The translations under genes and the position numbers were made by a program. A model generated the notes under the pieces. It did no database searches. It was not told the origin of the DNA and saw nothing but the letters and a program-made list of their open reading frames with translations. This document shows positions 42,775-55,235 of a DNA stretch of 64,000 nt, one piece after another (position 1 is the first letter of the stretch; each line of letters begins with the position of its first letter). The stretch is from contig NC_135355.1 in NCBI RefSeq assembly GCF_051622035.1, positions 41,829,486 to 41,893,485 of the forward strand, in the 5' to 3' direction. Source of the DNA: Arctopsyche grandis (lineage: Eukaryota > Arthropoda > Insecta > Trichoptera > Hydropsychidae).

Positions 42775-45014
42775 AACAGTTGGTCCGATCTGTTTTTTAG
42801 TTTATTGTATTCGATGGAGCTCTTTGGATACCTTTCCTATTGAACATTGATATATAACCTAAATGAAACTTGCAATTCGGTAGTTTTTGAGTTGGGTCGG
42901 AAAAATGAGGTGAACGTAATTACTGTTGACTTTAATTCGCTTTTATTTGCCTTGGGAATGGATTGAATTTTTTCATTATCGTATAAAATTTAATTTGTGG
43001 GACGTGTCAGGAGATGTTTCTATCTTCTGTCACCGACGCACAACAGATCGGAACAGTTAGCGAACGAGCTTAACTTTTCGACCTGTTCAACATTTGGAAA
43101 GAGTCATCTTAACCGGGATGAGGGCTTATTAATGTGTTGATTTAAATAGGATGTTACTTTGAAACAGCCTTTAATTCGTTTTTAAAATTGCACATCTGTG
43201 TGAATTTGCGTTCAATGTGGGCTCATACATAGATGTGCAATTTTTATTTTATTTTATTTATTTATTTATTAATAGTTTTGGACCATTGTGGCATTACAGG
43301 AAGAACCTAACGCCACAATGGCCTACAATTTTAAAGTTATCTTCCCGAATTTAACGGATTTGAAAGGACTACTCTTGTTTCCATCAGTACGGGTAAGGGC
43401 CGGGCCGCACCGTGCAACTTTGTCGGCCGACTAGTCGCGCGACACGAAAAAATGTATGGAAATGTGTACGAAAAACAAGTTGATGGGTGTGGCATGTCCC
43501 ATCTACCTGCATGCATTGGTCTGGTCGCCCTCAACCAAGTTGTTCACGAGTTGAGCGGTGAGGCCCGGCCCTTAGAAACTTGAATATCCACTATTAGAAC
43601 TTGTATATCCACTAATAGAACTTGTATATCCACTTTTCTGCTCAAGTTTTCTCTTCACCGCGCAAGTTTGTACCGCCCGGAGCAGACATATCAAGTGCGA
43701 TTGAGAAAAATCTATATTGAAGTTTGGGCGGCAACCGGTCATAATTGAGTACACTCTATGTTAGTTTTGTATGCTGTTTGTCATCGAGGAAAATTTTCTC
43801 AAAGTTACCCCCATCCGATGTCTTATAGCGAAATTCTGCTCCCAATTAACATAGAATGCACTCACCCTTCTTCGGGAGAGTTAAGATTGCCGCCCACTTG
43901 AATAATCCTTTATAGCTGCTCTTTCGACCGTTTCCATCCGTTCATCTTTTTCGCGTGAGAGGTATGGGTATTCGGGATGATACCGTTGCTAGCTTGTCAC
44001 AGTAATGCACACATGTATTCGCCATATTTTTTCGATTACAACTCGTAAACACACTGACTACCATAACATCGTATTATTACATCGAGGCGAGTTTTAAATT
44101 CTTGCCATTTTCTGCGAATATCTGCTGAGAATATACATATATTATACTTATATATAATAATTATATAATGTCCGCTGAGAATGTACATATATTATACTTG
44201 GGCTATTTCTAGTATGTAATGAATGTCTATTTAAACATCATGTGTACTTGTCGGTGCCTTTTACTAATTCTTTAGTAAAGAGGTATCATTTCTTTAGTAT
44301 AAGCTTTTGTGTAACGCCAAATTGTTAGTATAGGTTGTTGATTAATTTAGATTGAACATACGTTGATCTTTACATACAAGGTGAATATAACATATAATAA
44401 TATAATAATATAATATAACATCATTTATAAAAAATAAATTATTTTGATTTTGTTTCAATTTTATTATTACCTCACAATTTTACATTTCGTCATTATGATT
44501 TCGATGAAGATTTATAACTGTTTAGATCTGAATAAATGCCTCCACCAGAATCTGGACCTACTTGGAATAAACATGGTCGGCTTTAAGTTGTAACTTCTAA
44601 AATTCCCATGGTGAGAATGAATACGTATTTTAAACAATACTTGAGATCTGGATTTCCGCCGGAATGTCTGATATAGTAATTGTGATTCCGTATCCCGATA
44701 TGCAATCTGTAATTCCCGATTTGTAGAGAAATTCTTAAATCGATCTTATGACAGACATTATTAATATAATTGCAAATTTTGAATGCTTGCTTAGTAAGAA
44801 CGGGACACTGAGAATTTTATAGAGGCGTATAGCGTTCTCAGATTTATTCGAAAACATATAATAAATAAATTTATTTATGGAGATAATCTCAAACGAATTT
44901 ATCAACATGGGATGATGTATTGTTTGCATCATTTTATTTCTTTTTTCATTTGTACTTCGATATTTATATTAATTTTGCTGTCCGGTCTTACTTTATGATA
45001 ATATTAGATAGAAG
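42775..45014. repeat. Z block of unit D
   Basis: Contains the LINE/SINE tail (43,235-43,335, hairpin 43,282-43,322) and the Harbinger-like MITE (43,395-43,575), followed by a local triplication of ACTTGTATATCCACT (43,580-43,640). The remainder is AT-rich unit sequence. No gene. Confidence 0.75.
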
Positions 45015-46714
45015 AAGTAGGCGGATAACTAATTACAATGTGAAATCTTGAAAATTATTATTATATATTTTATTAAATTATTATATTTTTTGATTACTAA
45101 CCTCCTTTACGTTTCACACGGTCTTTGTTAAAGACGTCATTTTTTATATCTCTTATCTCTTATCCGATCGTTTTCATACTTTGCCATATTGCTCATTTTG
45201 GTCATCAATATAAGTTAAGATATCATCCGCCATTACGATGGTGAAAAAATATCGTATTGGACACGTTTGAAAATACTGCATCGTATTACAGGGTGACGTT
45301 TATCTGTCACATTCATCATTCACATCGGTAGTTTCATTACTTTTCGCCCTGCCATCTCGCTGTCAAATTTTAATTATTTAAACGCTTATAACTTTTTCTT
45401 TTTGTCATCGATGTCATCAAGAATAATATACTATTATAAGTTTCAAAACATTTTCCAGCCGGGCTGTCCACGTCGTCGCATTGAGTTATTATATTGCTAT
45501 ATACATATTTACTGAAGATCAATTCTATAATAGCTATTTCGAAAAAAGGGAAGGATGCAATATTTAAATGTTGTTGTCTATTCTGGTAAGTATAGATTTC
45601 GACCACTAATTTTAAGATATTCTAAATCTATTTACAGCCTGGACATAGTTTTTTCACAAACAAGCCTCTTCCATATTTTATATAAGAAATTATGACAATG
45701 TATAAATAATTTAATGAAATTCAGCCAAAATAATAATAAAAATAAAATTCTGTTACACTAAAAAGTATCAAATAAAAAAAACCGTAGTAAAAAAAACTTT
45801 TTTAAAAACAAACCTCCTTTTGGTTTTGTATATAATATTAAGATATGTTCCGACTTAATTTGACGTATAGCAATAAGCTGTTGGGTCAATGCATTTGTTA
45901 GATGGTAACACTGATGAATCGAGCACCGGAAGCATGAGTGCGTCGTCGTCAGAACGCGCTTGGCCTATTTCGATGACAATTGTGTCTGAGAATGGCGCGT
46001 GCTCATATTCCCCACGTGTAAATTTTCTATCTCAATAAATCTTCATCAAAACCAATTACCGAAGGCCACCAAGATATATAAAAAACTATAGTAAAAAAAC
46101 TATATTAAAAAAAACTCAAGTAAAATAAATGTATACAAAAAAATAATGTACTAAAATACAATAACTCTTTATAAAATAAAATAATTAAATAATAAATAAA
46201 ATAAAATAAATTTATTAAAATAAAAAGGCTATTTAAACAATATTTTAACAACTAATGTACAAATTTGTGGGATTAAAATCAAAATGATTTCAATGATTGC
46301 TGTACATATTAACATTAGAATAAGATAATACTATGATTACTATCAAAATTAAATTAAAATTGTAAAATTGAAATTATCAGCAGATCAGTAGATATTAAAA
46401 TATATATAAGATGTATTTCGAACATAATTTAGTAATAATAAAAAGCATTTAAAAATCAAAAGAAAAAATCAAATACCTAAAAAAAATTGATTTTGATTTT
46501 TAAATGCTTTTTATTATTACGAAATTATGTTCACAATACATCTTATATCTATTTTAATAGCTACTGATCTACTGATCATTTTCTATTTTACAATTTAATT
46601 TAATTTGGTTAGTAATCACAGTATTATATTATTCTAATGTTAATCTAAAGCATAATAGGAAAGAGCTCAAAAACCTATTTACAATCCTTATAAATGTTCT
46701 TAATACATCTAATA
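45015..46714. repeat. X block of unit E, left part
   Basis: Matches 36,938-38,690 with a deletion after CTTGAAAATTATT (about 45,058). It contains the 226-bp solo LTR (45,846-46,071, TSD AGATA at 45,841 and 46,072) and a foldback (about 46,300-46,690). It is interrupted at about 46,715 by an antisense LINE. Confidence 0.75.
45846..46071 (+). mobile_element. Solo LTR, 226 bp, TSD AGATA, unit E
   Basis: Paralogous copy of 37,822-38,047, with the same ends and the same AGATA flanks. It arrived by segmental duplication and not by a new insertion. Confidence 0.85.
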
Positions 46715-46750
46715 CATAATATTAATTAAAGACTCTCTAAATTCGATGAC

Positions 46751-48485
46751 CTAAAGCAGATTGTGTTTAGGTAATCTGTGTTTATACCTGAAGGGTATAG
46801 ACATTTTGTTGTAATCACCGAGACTCTTCACAAGTGTGTTAGTATGGTTATTAGTGATTCTGTCATAGAATCTACTGGTTAGTTTGTTAGTAATGTCTGT
46901 AACAAACGGAATATTATATATGGCATGCAGTTTTTTCATTTTAGTATATATGGGTGTATTATAAATTATTTTTAGGGATTTATTTTGTATTACTTGGAGC
47001 TTGGAAAGGTTAGTATTCGAGGCGTTATTCCATACAGGTGAAGCATAGGTTAATAATGGTAATATGAGCGCGCGATATAATTTTATTTTATTTAGCGTTG
47101 ATAAAGAACTATGGCGATTAAATATTGGATATATTGAGGGTATACCCCGCATCGTCTTGCATTTCGCTGCCTCAATGTGAGGTGCCCATCTCATTCTTTT
47201 ATCAAACGTTACTCCTAAATATTTTATTACTGACTGCCATTTCAGACTTTCTCCAGAGGGGATTTTCAGATCTGAACTTGGCTTTTGCTTTCTAACACTA
47301 AAGAATATGGCGTCTGTTTTTTTGATTAATTTGAATTTTCCACTTAGTGAAGTGTTCAGTCATAGTTTTAATTGCAAATTCAATATTTTTAAGAATAGTG
47401 TCTGGTTTTTTGCTACTTGTGAAGCAAGCTGTATCATCTGCATATAGGGCTATGTGACAGTTTTTTGGAATAGGTATGTCATTTATATATATGGAGAACA
47501 AGAGTGGGCCAAGCAAGCTCGCCTGCGGAACGCCAGCTGCGATTATTTTTGGAGACGATAATTCATTATTTACGCTAACCACTAGCTTTCTACGAGTTAA
47601 GTACGATTTGATGATGAGAATTAGGTAGTTTGGTATTTTGTTAATAAGGAGCTTATGAATGAGTCCATCGTGCCAAACCGTGTCGAAGGCCTTTTCTATG
47701 TCGAGACATACCATTCCGGTACTTCTCTTAATATTAAAGTTCTTCGTCACGTGTTCAGTTAATCTTGTTAGTTGTTGGGTCGTGGAATGTCCAGTGCGAA
47801 ATCCAAATTGTTCATTTATTAATTTCTTATTTACGACTTTAAGTAAACGAGTGTAGATTATTTTATCTAGAATTTTTGAAAGCCTGCATAGTAAGCTAAT
47901 GGGTCGATAATTGGCCGGGTTTTTTGAGCTTTTATCGGGCTTAAGTATGGGAATTACGTTGGCTGTTTTACAGTATTCTGGGAAATACCCGGTGAGTAAA
48001 CATGCGTTGAATATTTTAGATAGTGAGACTAAAGCTTTAAACGGAAGTTGTTTGATTATGATGTTATCTATTGAATCTCGCCCAGGTGCCTTTTTATTTT
48101 TTAAATTACGTATTATATTTTGGATTTCACACGGATGCACCAATTTTATATTTTTAGTACTGTTAGTGGGAGTTTTTGTGATGATTTTAATGCACCGGTT
48201 GACTTTATTATGCGTTGGTATGTGATTGTAATGTTGTGTGAGTGTGTGATGTTTTTGGAAAGATTTTGATAATAGTTCTGCGTTGTCGCAATCACGCGTC
48301 ACTGAGATTCCTGCATCATCTAAAGGAGGAATCGAGTTTTTTGTCCTGCGAATCGCTTTAGCTAATTTCCATAGAGAGCTATCGACTGAGCTTAATTTTT
48401 CTAATTTTTTAGACCAATCTTCATTTTTGATTTCTTTGATTCTAATTTTAATTTGATATGTGAGCTTATTAATTAATGTTTTCAA
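46751..48485 (-). pseudogene. Jockey-like reverse transcriptase
   Basis: ORF 48,485-47,298 (395 aa) has LKNKKAPGRDSIDNIIIKQL, NYRPISLLCRLSKILDKIIY, MVCLDIEKAFDTVWHDGLIH, GVPQASLLGPLLFSIYINDI and the catalytic YADDTACF. All canonical palm motifs are present. A frameshift at about 47,340 is followed by the thumb/C-terminal segment 47,194-46,751 (RMRWAPHIEAAKCK ... LLTYASPVWNNAS). Upstream, the same frame extends back through LRKIWQTSKNPAL with a small shift near 48,487. It is the best preserved RT in the window but cannot work alone because the endonuclease is gone. Confidence 0.9.
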
Positions 48486-48793
48486 TGCTGGATTTTTTGA
48501 TGTTTGCCAAATTTTACGGAGTTTATTTTTACTTTTAATTAGATTTGCAACAAAGTCAGTTATCTCTAGTTTGTGTTCAATGTATTGTGTCTTAGGTATG
48601 TGAAGGTGTTTGGATCGAGTTATTGATTCCGTCAGGTGTATTATGGAGCTGTCGATTTCTGTTTTGTTTGTGAGTGTGGTAGAAGTTAGAATAGTTTGGT
48701 CATTTATGTACGACTTGAACTCTCGCCAGTTAGCTCTCCCGTAATCCCAACTATGCTTGATGATTTCCTCGGGTTTCCCGTCGATTGAGAAGA

Positions 48794-49852
48794 TTATCGG
48801 GAGATGATCAGACGACAGGGTTTGAAGGGCATTTGGTGTCGATATTTTTGGGCAGTTGTTAGGTCTGTTGTTGGTTGAATGTTGGGATTGGTTGGTTGTT
48901 GGGGTTTTATAGGGATATTTGGGATATTTGGTGAAGGAGATTTAATGGTCAGTAGCTTTGGGAAGTTATGATCGTTAACGACCGGGATATTTTGTGACTG
49001 CACCACTGGGAGTTTCCAAGGGTTGGCTTTGACAATTGATGCTCGATTCTTCCTCAATTCCAGCATTTTCAGATAGCTCTGTCTTTTTGGACAGTCTTTG
49101 AAGTTAGCGAGGTGAGATCCTGAACAGCATGAGCAGACAGCAGGGGTAACTATCCCTTGATTGCATTGTGCGGTGAGGTGAGCGCCGGCACATTTGACGC
49201 ACTTGGCTTGCCGATTGCAGTTTTTCGCAGCGTGTCCATATTCTTGGCATCTGAAACATTGAGTAATATTTTGAGATTTACTAGTATATTTAACGACACT
49301 GACCTTTGTGTAACAGATGTACCGGATTTCTTTAATCTTCTTTGCCAATACCGATGGCTCGAAGAACACCAAGTATAGCTCGGTGGCGTTGCTCCTAGGC
49401 TCCTTCGTCTTCATCTGTATGACTTTGGTTACTGGGAATCCCTGTCTGATGATGTCATCTTTAATATCAGCTTCCGGCAATTTCGACAAGCCACGTACGA
49501 CACTTTTTATTTCCTTTTCCTCCTTCCTGGAAATAGTATGGAATTGTCGGTCCAGTGTCAATCCATCCCGAAGTTTTTTAAAGTCTTCAAGACTTTTACA
49601 TTGTATCTTGACACTATTTTGACCAATGTAAGTCAGTGTGAAGTCTTTTACAAACTTCTTGATCGACTCAATCATGCTGCCGTGAGTGCCAGTAGCTGTC
49701 ATGATGATGGGCGGGATTCTTCCACCGCTTCTGGGGACATCGGAAACTTCCGAGAGCCCTTCAAATTTGTTTTTCTCCTGAATTTTAAATTCAGGAGCAA
49801 CATCTTTCACGTTCTTTGCCGTAGGTTTTGGAAACTGCCACTCGGTCTCCAT
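48794..49852 (-). pseudogene. Jockey-like LINE ORF1 (gag-like, CCHC knuckles)
   Basis: 352 codons from METEWQFPKPTAKNV. A central RNA-recognition-like region (FVKDFTLTYIGQNSVKIQC ... RGLSKLPEADIKDDI) is followed by zinc knuckles CFRCQEYGHAAKNC and CVKCAGAHLTAQC and a third CSCCSGSHLANFKDC, then a Pro/Asn/Ile-rich tail. This is the gag-like nucleic-acid-binding protein of jockey/I-type LINEs, which packages element RNA. The last ~10 residues come from read-through into the deletion junction with ORF2. The ORF is otherwise intact, so protein could in principle still be made. Confidence 0.9.
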
Positions 49853-50112
49853 CTGAGCGGTCTGAGATCAGCCTGGTTGAGGAGCTTCGGTTGAAGTTAT
49901 CAGTGACTTCTTCAGTCGCTTTTTCAGGATGGATCCTCACATGGTGCCAACATGTGTTCTTTTGGTGTTCGTTTTGTGGGAGGTGTTTGTTGTGTATGTT
50001 AAAAGGTGTGGGTTTTTTGACGGTATGGCGTATCGCTGTATTATGAGCGCTCGCACAGAGAGTACGTCTTCGATACGTCCGTTCGCACGGAGCGTCAAGA
50101 GACGAGCTTTTT

Positions 50113-51137
50113 TTCTTATTACGCTGTACATATTAACATTAGAATAAGATAATACTATGATTACTATCAAAATTAAATTAAAATTGTAAAATCGAAATTA
50201 TAAGCAGATCAGTAGCTATTAAAATATATATATATATAAGATGTATTGCGAACATAATTTAGTAATAATAAAAAGCATTTAAAAATCAAAAAAAAAAAAT
50301 CAAATACCTAAAAAAAATTGATTTTGATTTTTAAATGCTTTTTATTATTACGAAATTATGTTCATAATGCATCTTATATCTATTTTAATAGCTACTGATC
50401 TACTGATCATTTTCTATTTTACAATTTAATTTAATTTGGTTAGTAATCACAGTATTATATTATTCTAATGTTAATCTAAAGCATAATAGGAAAGAGCTCA
50501 AAAACCTATTTACAATCCTTATAAATGTTCTTAATACATCTAATACTATTAAAATTAAATTAAAATTGTAAAATCGAAATGATCAGCAGATCAGTAGCTA
50601 TTAAAATATATATAAGATGTATTGCGAACATAATTTAGTAATAATAAAAAGCATTTAAAAATCAAAAAAAAAATCAAATACCTAAAAAAAATGGTAAGTG
50701 CTCATCGTACGAAATTTCTTCGCTGAATTCCATTTCTTCTTTCTACTTTATGAATATGATTTATAGTACCTAGGCTTTCAATGAATGTGGCACTTGACTT
50801 GCAATTCGAGTCGGCATGTCACAATCGACTATTAGTTTAATGTAAGTATACAATAGTTCCGAAAAAATTAATTGTGATTTGTATGTAATAAAAGGCTCGT
50901 TTCCGGTTTATAAAACTCGTTGATTATTAATTATTTATGTCATATTGATTGAAGGACTATTCGACATTATTTGACATACTGAGGTTAGGTAAATATGAAT
51001 TTAGGTATGCTCGTCGTTCGAAATCTTGATATTCGACCTACTCGAATACGAGTATGCTTCGGTATACTCGTATTCGGCGAATTGAATTAGGCGAATTTAC
51101 AGTGAATCGTATTCCTGCTTGTGTGAGTCCGCTTGTT
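50113..51137. repeat. X block of unit E, right part, with second foldback
   Basis: Resumes at TTATTACGCTGTACAT. The foldback arms lie at about 50,130-50,300 and 50,315-50,480 with a third arm at about 50,550-50,690, as in unit D. It then runs as 38,840-39,263 to the CCTGCTTGTG site, which is empty here and filled by the 1,427-bp element in unit D. The GGTATACTCG site at about 51,061 is the empty site for the hAT-like element of unit A. No gene. Confidence 0.75.
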
Positions 51138-51689
51138 GGCTCCGTCCACACTACCGATATCTACACCCGATATTTGCGAATTTTTCCATAACCAGTTCCT
51201 AAATAGCAACCACAGGTTGCAATATGGGAACTGGATATGGAAAATTCGAGAATATCGGGTGTAGATATCGGTAGGGTTGCCATACGTCCCGTATTTCACT
51301 ACTCGGTCCCGTATTACAATTTGTCACGTATTTGTCCCGTTTTCTCCCTAAACCCTAAATTTCTCCCTAAACTCTAGATTTTCTCCCTAAACTCGAGAAT
51401 ATTTTCCCTGATGTCAACACAATCGTCGGATGAAAGAAATAAGCTGACAGTTGAGACAGTTGAGGCAATTTTGGTTTGCCAGTATAATTTTAAAATGACT
51501 TGCGCCCAATTTTATCATGATGTAAAAGAGGAAAACGAATTAATTAAAAAAGTTAAATTATCGTCAAAATACGATTGGGCTAAAAAAGACTAATTTTTTA
51601 AAATAAACTATTACCTACCTACTTTTCCATGTTTTATTTATGACATGACAATTATGGCAACCCTAGATATCGGTAGTGTCGACGTAGCC
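51138..51689. mobile_element. Foldback MITE with nested hAT-like element, unit E
   Basis: Same composite as at 40,721-41,272. The right flank keeps GTT, matching the left flank GTT. Confidence 0.8.
51272..51665 (+). mobile_element. 394-bp hAT-like element with 60-aa transposase tail, unit E
   Basis: Duplication GATATCGG at 51,264-51,271 and 51,666-51,673. The ORF at 51,411-51,593 is identical in protein sequence to that of unit D (MSTQSSDERNKLTVETVEAI...). Confidence 0.82.
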
Positions 51690-52305
51690 GTTTACTTGGT
51701 CGATCGGTGCCAGACCGAGGGCCAATACTCGACAGGAGTCCGGCCTGGGCAGACACCTGCTCTCCCGAAACCATATCTGCTCGTCCTCAGCAGCTCCATA
51801 CTCCAGTCTTTGCCGACCGGAAGCTTCCAATCTTCGCCATTCTTCCATCCATCCCGTCCTTGTGGCGAGTAAATTGTGCGCAGAAGTGGCCTTCGATGCA
51901 GTTTGGCGGCGCGCGCATCTTTTCCGGGAGTGGAAGCGGGCCGTCGCCAATGCAACGACCTTCAATCACCTTGTTATGCTTATCGATTTTGTCTGCCGCC
52001 TGTTCCTACTTGCCTCTTCCCTCTTACCTCCTGCCTGTTGCGTATTGCGTATTGTTTTCTTAATATTTCCACATGCGAAAAATCAGGCCGAGTTACTTTA
52101 TAAATATACATACATATGTACGTACGACATAGCTGCTTTGTCCTGGTATCCAATTAGGACATGTTGAAGAACCTTAAACTGATTTTAGATTCTCCTTTAA
52201 ATTTTTTATACCCTATCTGGCAGCCGAAAAGTCCATCATACTAACGATAACTATCATACTAACGAGAATTTGAGATCTTTATTCGAGGTTACTATTTTAT
52301 TGCAG
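51690..52305. repeat. Y block of unit E, short version with extra deletion
   Basis: Short Y version as in D, with a further deletion at about 52,213 (ACCCTA|TCTGGCAGCC) that removes about 180 bp lying just upstream of exon 2 in the other units. Confidence 0.7.
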
Positions 52306-53023
52306 CACTTTCGTGTGTCCAACTGAAATCATAGCGTTCTCAGACCGTCTCGACGAATTCATGAAGATAAACTGTGAAGTAGTTGCTGCTCCAACTGACA
52401 GTCTCTTCAGCCACTTGGCATGGATAAACACTCCGAGGAAGGAAGGTAAAATTTGATCCAAAGATAACACAGTCGATTTAGCAATTGCAATTATTATCAC
52501 ATTTACAATGTGACGTTCCATTTAATAACTATAGATAACGATTGCATATAGAGATAACATACATCAACACCACGTGTAATTTTATGATGCATATTTACAT
52601 TAATTGCCGTGTTATCTTTGCTTAAAGGTGGACTCGGAGAAATGAAAATACCATTACTTGCCGATAAATCGACAAAAATTGCTCGCGACTATAACGTTCT
52701 CGATGTAGATTCCGGAATTCCCTTCCGAGGCTTGTACATAATTGACGGCAGCCAAAAGCTTCGTCAAATTACAGTCAACGATCTGCCTGTAGGAAGGTAA
52801 GCTATTTTGTTATATATTTAGGATTTTTTGTAAAGTATGTGTGTGTGTGTATGCGTTAATTTTTTTTATTTATTTTAGGGACGTCGATGAAACTTTGAGA
52901 TTAGTGCAAGCTTTGAACATCGACAAACATGGAGAGGTTTGCCCCGTGGGATGGAAACCTGGACAAAAGACGATGAAAGCTGATCCCAAAGGCTCCCAAG
53001 AATGCTTTAATTCTGCTAATTAA
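52306..53023 (+). CDS. Peroxiredoxin (typical 2-Cys, Prx1/2 type) copy 5, exons 2-4 open; first exon not found
   Basis: Exons 52,306-52,445, 52,628-52,796 and 52,879-53,023 have consensus splice borders and join in one open frame to the TAA. The protein part keeps the peroxidatic FVCPTEI, the GGLG motif, [13 protein letters not shown] and the resolving cysteine in [13 protein letters not shown]. Compared with copy 3, exon 4 is shorter by one codon (AFQYTDK becomes ALNIDK). Odd points: H to L in TDSLFSHL, S to P before it, and EYF to ECF at the C-terminus, which removes the Tyr of the YF motif. No exon encoding the N-terminal ~45 residues (usually ending YPLDF) was seen upstream, and about 180 bp before exon 2 are deleted, so expression is doubtful. 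If a distant first exon is used, this is the only copy able to give a full enzyme. Confidence 0.8.
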
Positions 53024-55235
53024 AACAGTTGGTCCGATCTGTTTTTTAGTTTATTGTATTCGATGGAGCTCTTTGGATACCTTTCCTATTGAATATTGAT
53101 ATATTACCTAAATGAAACTTGCAATTCGGTAGTTTTTGAGTTGTGTCGGAAAAATGAGGTGAACGTAATTACTGTTGACTTTAATTCGTTTTTATTTGCT
53201 TTGGGAATGGATTTATTTTTTTCATTATCGTATAAAATTTAATTTGTGGGACGTGTCAGGAGATGTTTCATCTCCTGTCACCGACGTGCAACTTTGTCGG
53301 CCGACTAGTCGCGCGACACGAAAAAATGTATGGAAATGTGTACGAAAAACAAGTTGACGGGTGTGGCGTGTCTCATCTACCTGCATGCATTGGTCTGGTC
53401 GCCCTCAAAGTTGTTCACGAGTTGAGCGGTGAGGCCCGGCCCTTAGAAAAGAACTTGTATATCCACTTTTCTCTTCACCGCGCAAGTTTGTACCGCCCGG
53501 AGCAGACATATCAAGTGCGATTGAGAAAAATCTATATTGAAGTTTGGGCGGCAACCGGTCATAATTGAGTACACTCTATGTTAGTTTTGTATGCTGTTTG
53601 TCATCGAGGAAAATTTTCTCAAAGTTACCCCCATCCGATGTCTTATAGCGAAATTCTGCTCCCAATTAACATAGAATGCACTCACCCTTCTTCGGGAACG
53701 CTAAGATTGCCGCCCACTTGAATAATCCTTTATAGCTGCTCTTTCGACCGTTTCCATCCGTTCATCTTTTTCGCGTGAGAGGTATGGGTATTCGGGATGA
53801 TACCGTTGCTAGCTTGTCACAGTAATGCACACATGTATTCGCCATATTTTTTCGATTACAACTCGTAAACACACTGACTACCATAACATCGTATTATTAC
53901 ATCGAGGCGAGTTTTAAATTCTTGCCATTTTCTGCGAATATCTGCTGAGAATATACATATATTATACTTATATATAATAATTATATAATGTCCGCTGAGA
54001 ATGTACATATATTATACTTGGGCTATTTCTAGTATGTAATGAATGTCTATTTAAACATCATGTGTACTTGTCGGTGCCTTTTACTAATTCTTTAGTAAAG
54101 AGGTATCATTTCTTTAGTATAAGCTTTTGTGTAACGCCAAATTGTTAGTATAGGTTGTTGATTAAGTTTCTTGAAACGTACATACATTGATTTGAACATA
54201 CTATGTGAATATACCATCATTTATAAAAAATAATAAAAAAATTAAAAAATTATTTTGATTTTGTTTCAATTTTATTATTACCTCACAATTGTTCATTTCG
54301 TCATTATGATTTTGATGAAGATTTATAACTGTTTAGATCTGAATAAATGCCTCCACCAGAATCTGGACCTACTTGGAATAAAAATGGTCGGCTTTAAGTT
54401 GTAACTTCTAAAAATCCCATGGTGAGAATGAATACGTATTTTAAACAATACTTGAGATCTGGATTTCCGCCGGAATGTCTGATATAGTAATTGTGATTCC
54501 GTATCCCGATATGCAATCTGTAATTCCCGATTTGTAGAGAAATTCTTAAATCGATCTTATGACAGACATTATTAATATAATTGCAAATTTTGAATGCTTG
54601 CTTAGTAAGAACGGGACACTGAGAATTTTATAGAGGCGTATAGCGTTCTCAGATTTATTCGAAAACATATAATAAATAAATTTATTTATGGAGATAATCT
54701 CAAACGAATTTATCAACATGGGATGATGTATTGTTTGCATCATTTTATTTCTTTTTTCATTTGTACTTCGATATTTATATTAATTTTGCTGTCCGGTCTT
54801 ACTTTATGATAATATTAGATAGAAGAAGTAGGCGGATAACTAATTACAATGTGAAATCTTGAAAATTATTGATCAGCCAATGGTTTATATAATTATATTG
54901 TAAAATTGATGTCAAAAAGTTTCTTTAAATTATTTTTCACATTTGCTGTACATGTAAAAATATATTTTTTACTGACATCTTTTTATGAACGATGAAACTT
55001 ATTAATAATTATTTCTAAGTTTCATACCAAAATGCACTCATATAAATTTTAAACAAAAAGTATATTTTTACATCAATAGATGTCACTTTATAATAATTAT
55101 TATAATTCAATTATTGAAATTATTTCATCAGAATTATCATAAATTATAATTTCATAGTTTCAATGAAAATTCATTGTTATTTTTACGTTTTGTATATGTT
55201 ACAGTAAGAGTGTAAATCTCGAATCAGTATTTTAT
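53024..55235. repeat. Z block of unit E
   Basis: A deletion of about 370 bp (at about 53,285, between CACCGAC and GTGCAACTTTG) removes the LINE/SINE tail and the left end of the Harbinger-like MITE. From 54,838 it continues with X-type sequence (CTAATTACAATGTGAAATC) as at 36,940. No gene. Confidence 0.7.

Larger units (their letters stand above)
46715..50112 (-). mobile_element. Near-complete jockey-like LINE, endonuclease deleted
   Basis: Minus strand, 5' end near 50,112 (CGTCTCTTGACGCTCCGTGC), then ORF1 (49,852-48,826), a junction where ORF1 (HQMPFKP) runs into the last residues of the endonuclease (TLSSDHLPIIFSIDG, about 48,825), reverse transcriptase (to about 47,330), C-terminal region (to 46,751) and 3' end. 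It lies between two copies of the foldback in the X block of unit E. Absent from units A and D, so it inserted after those units split. I see no clear target duplication. Confidence 0.87.
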
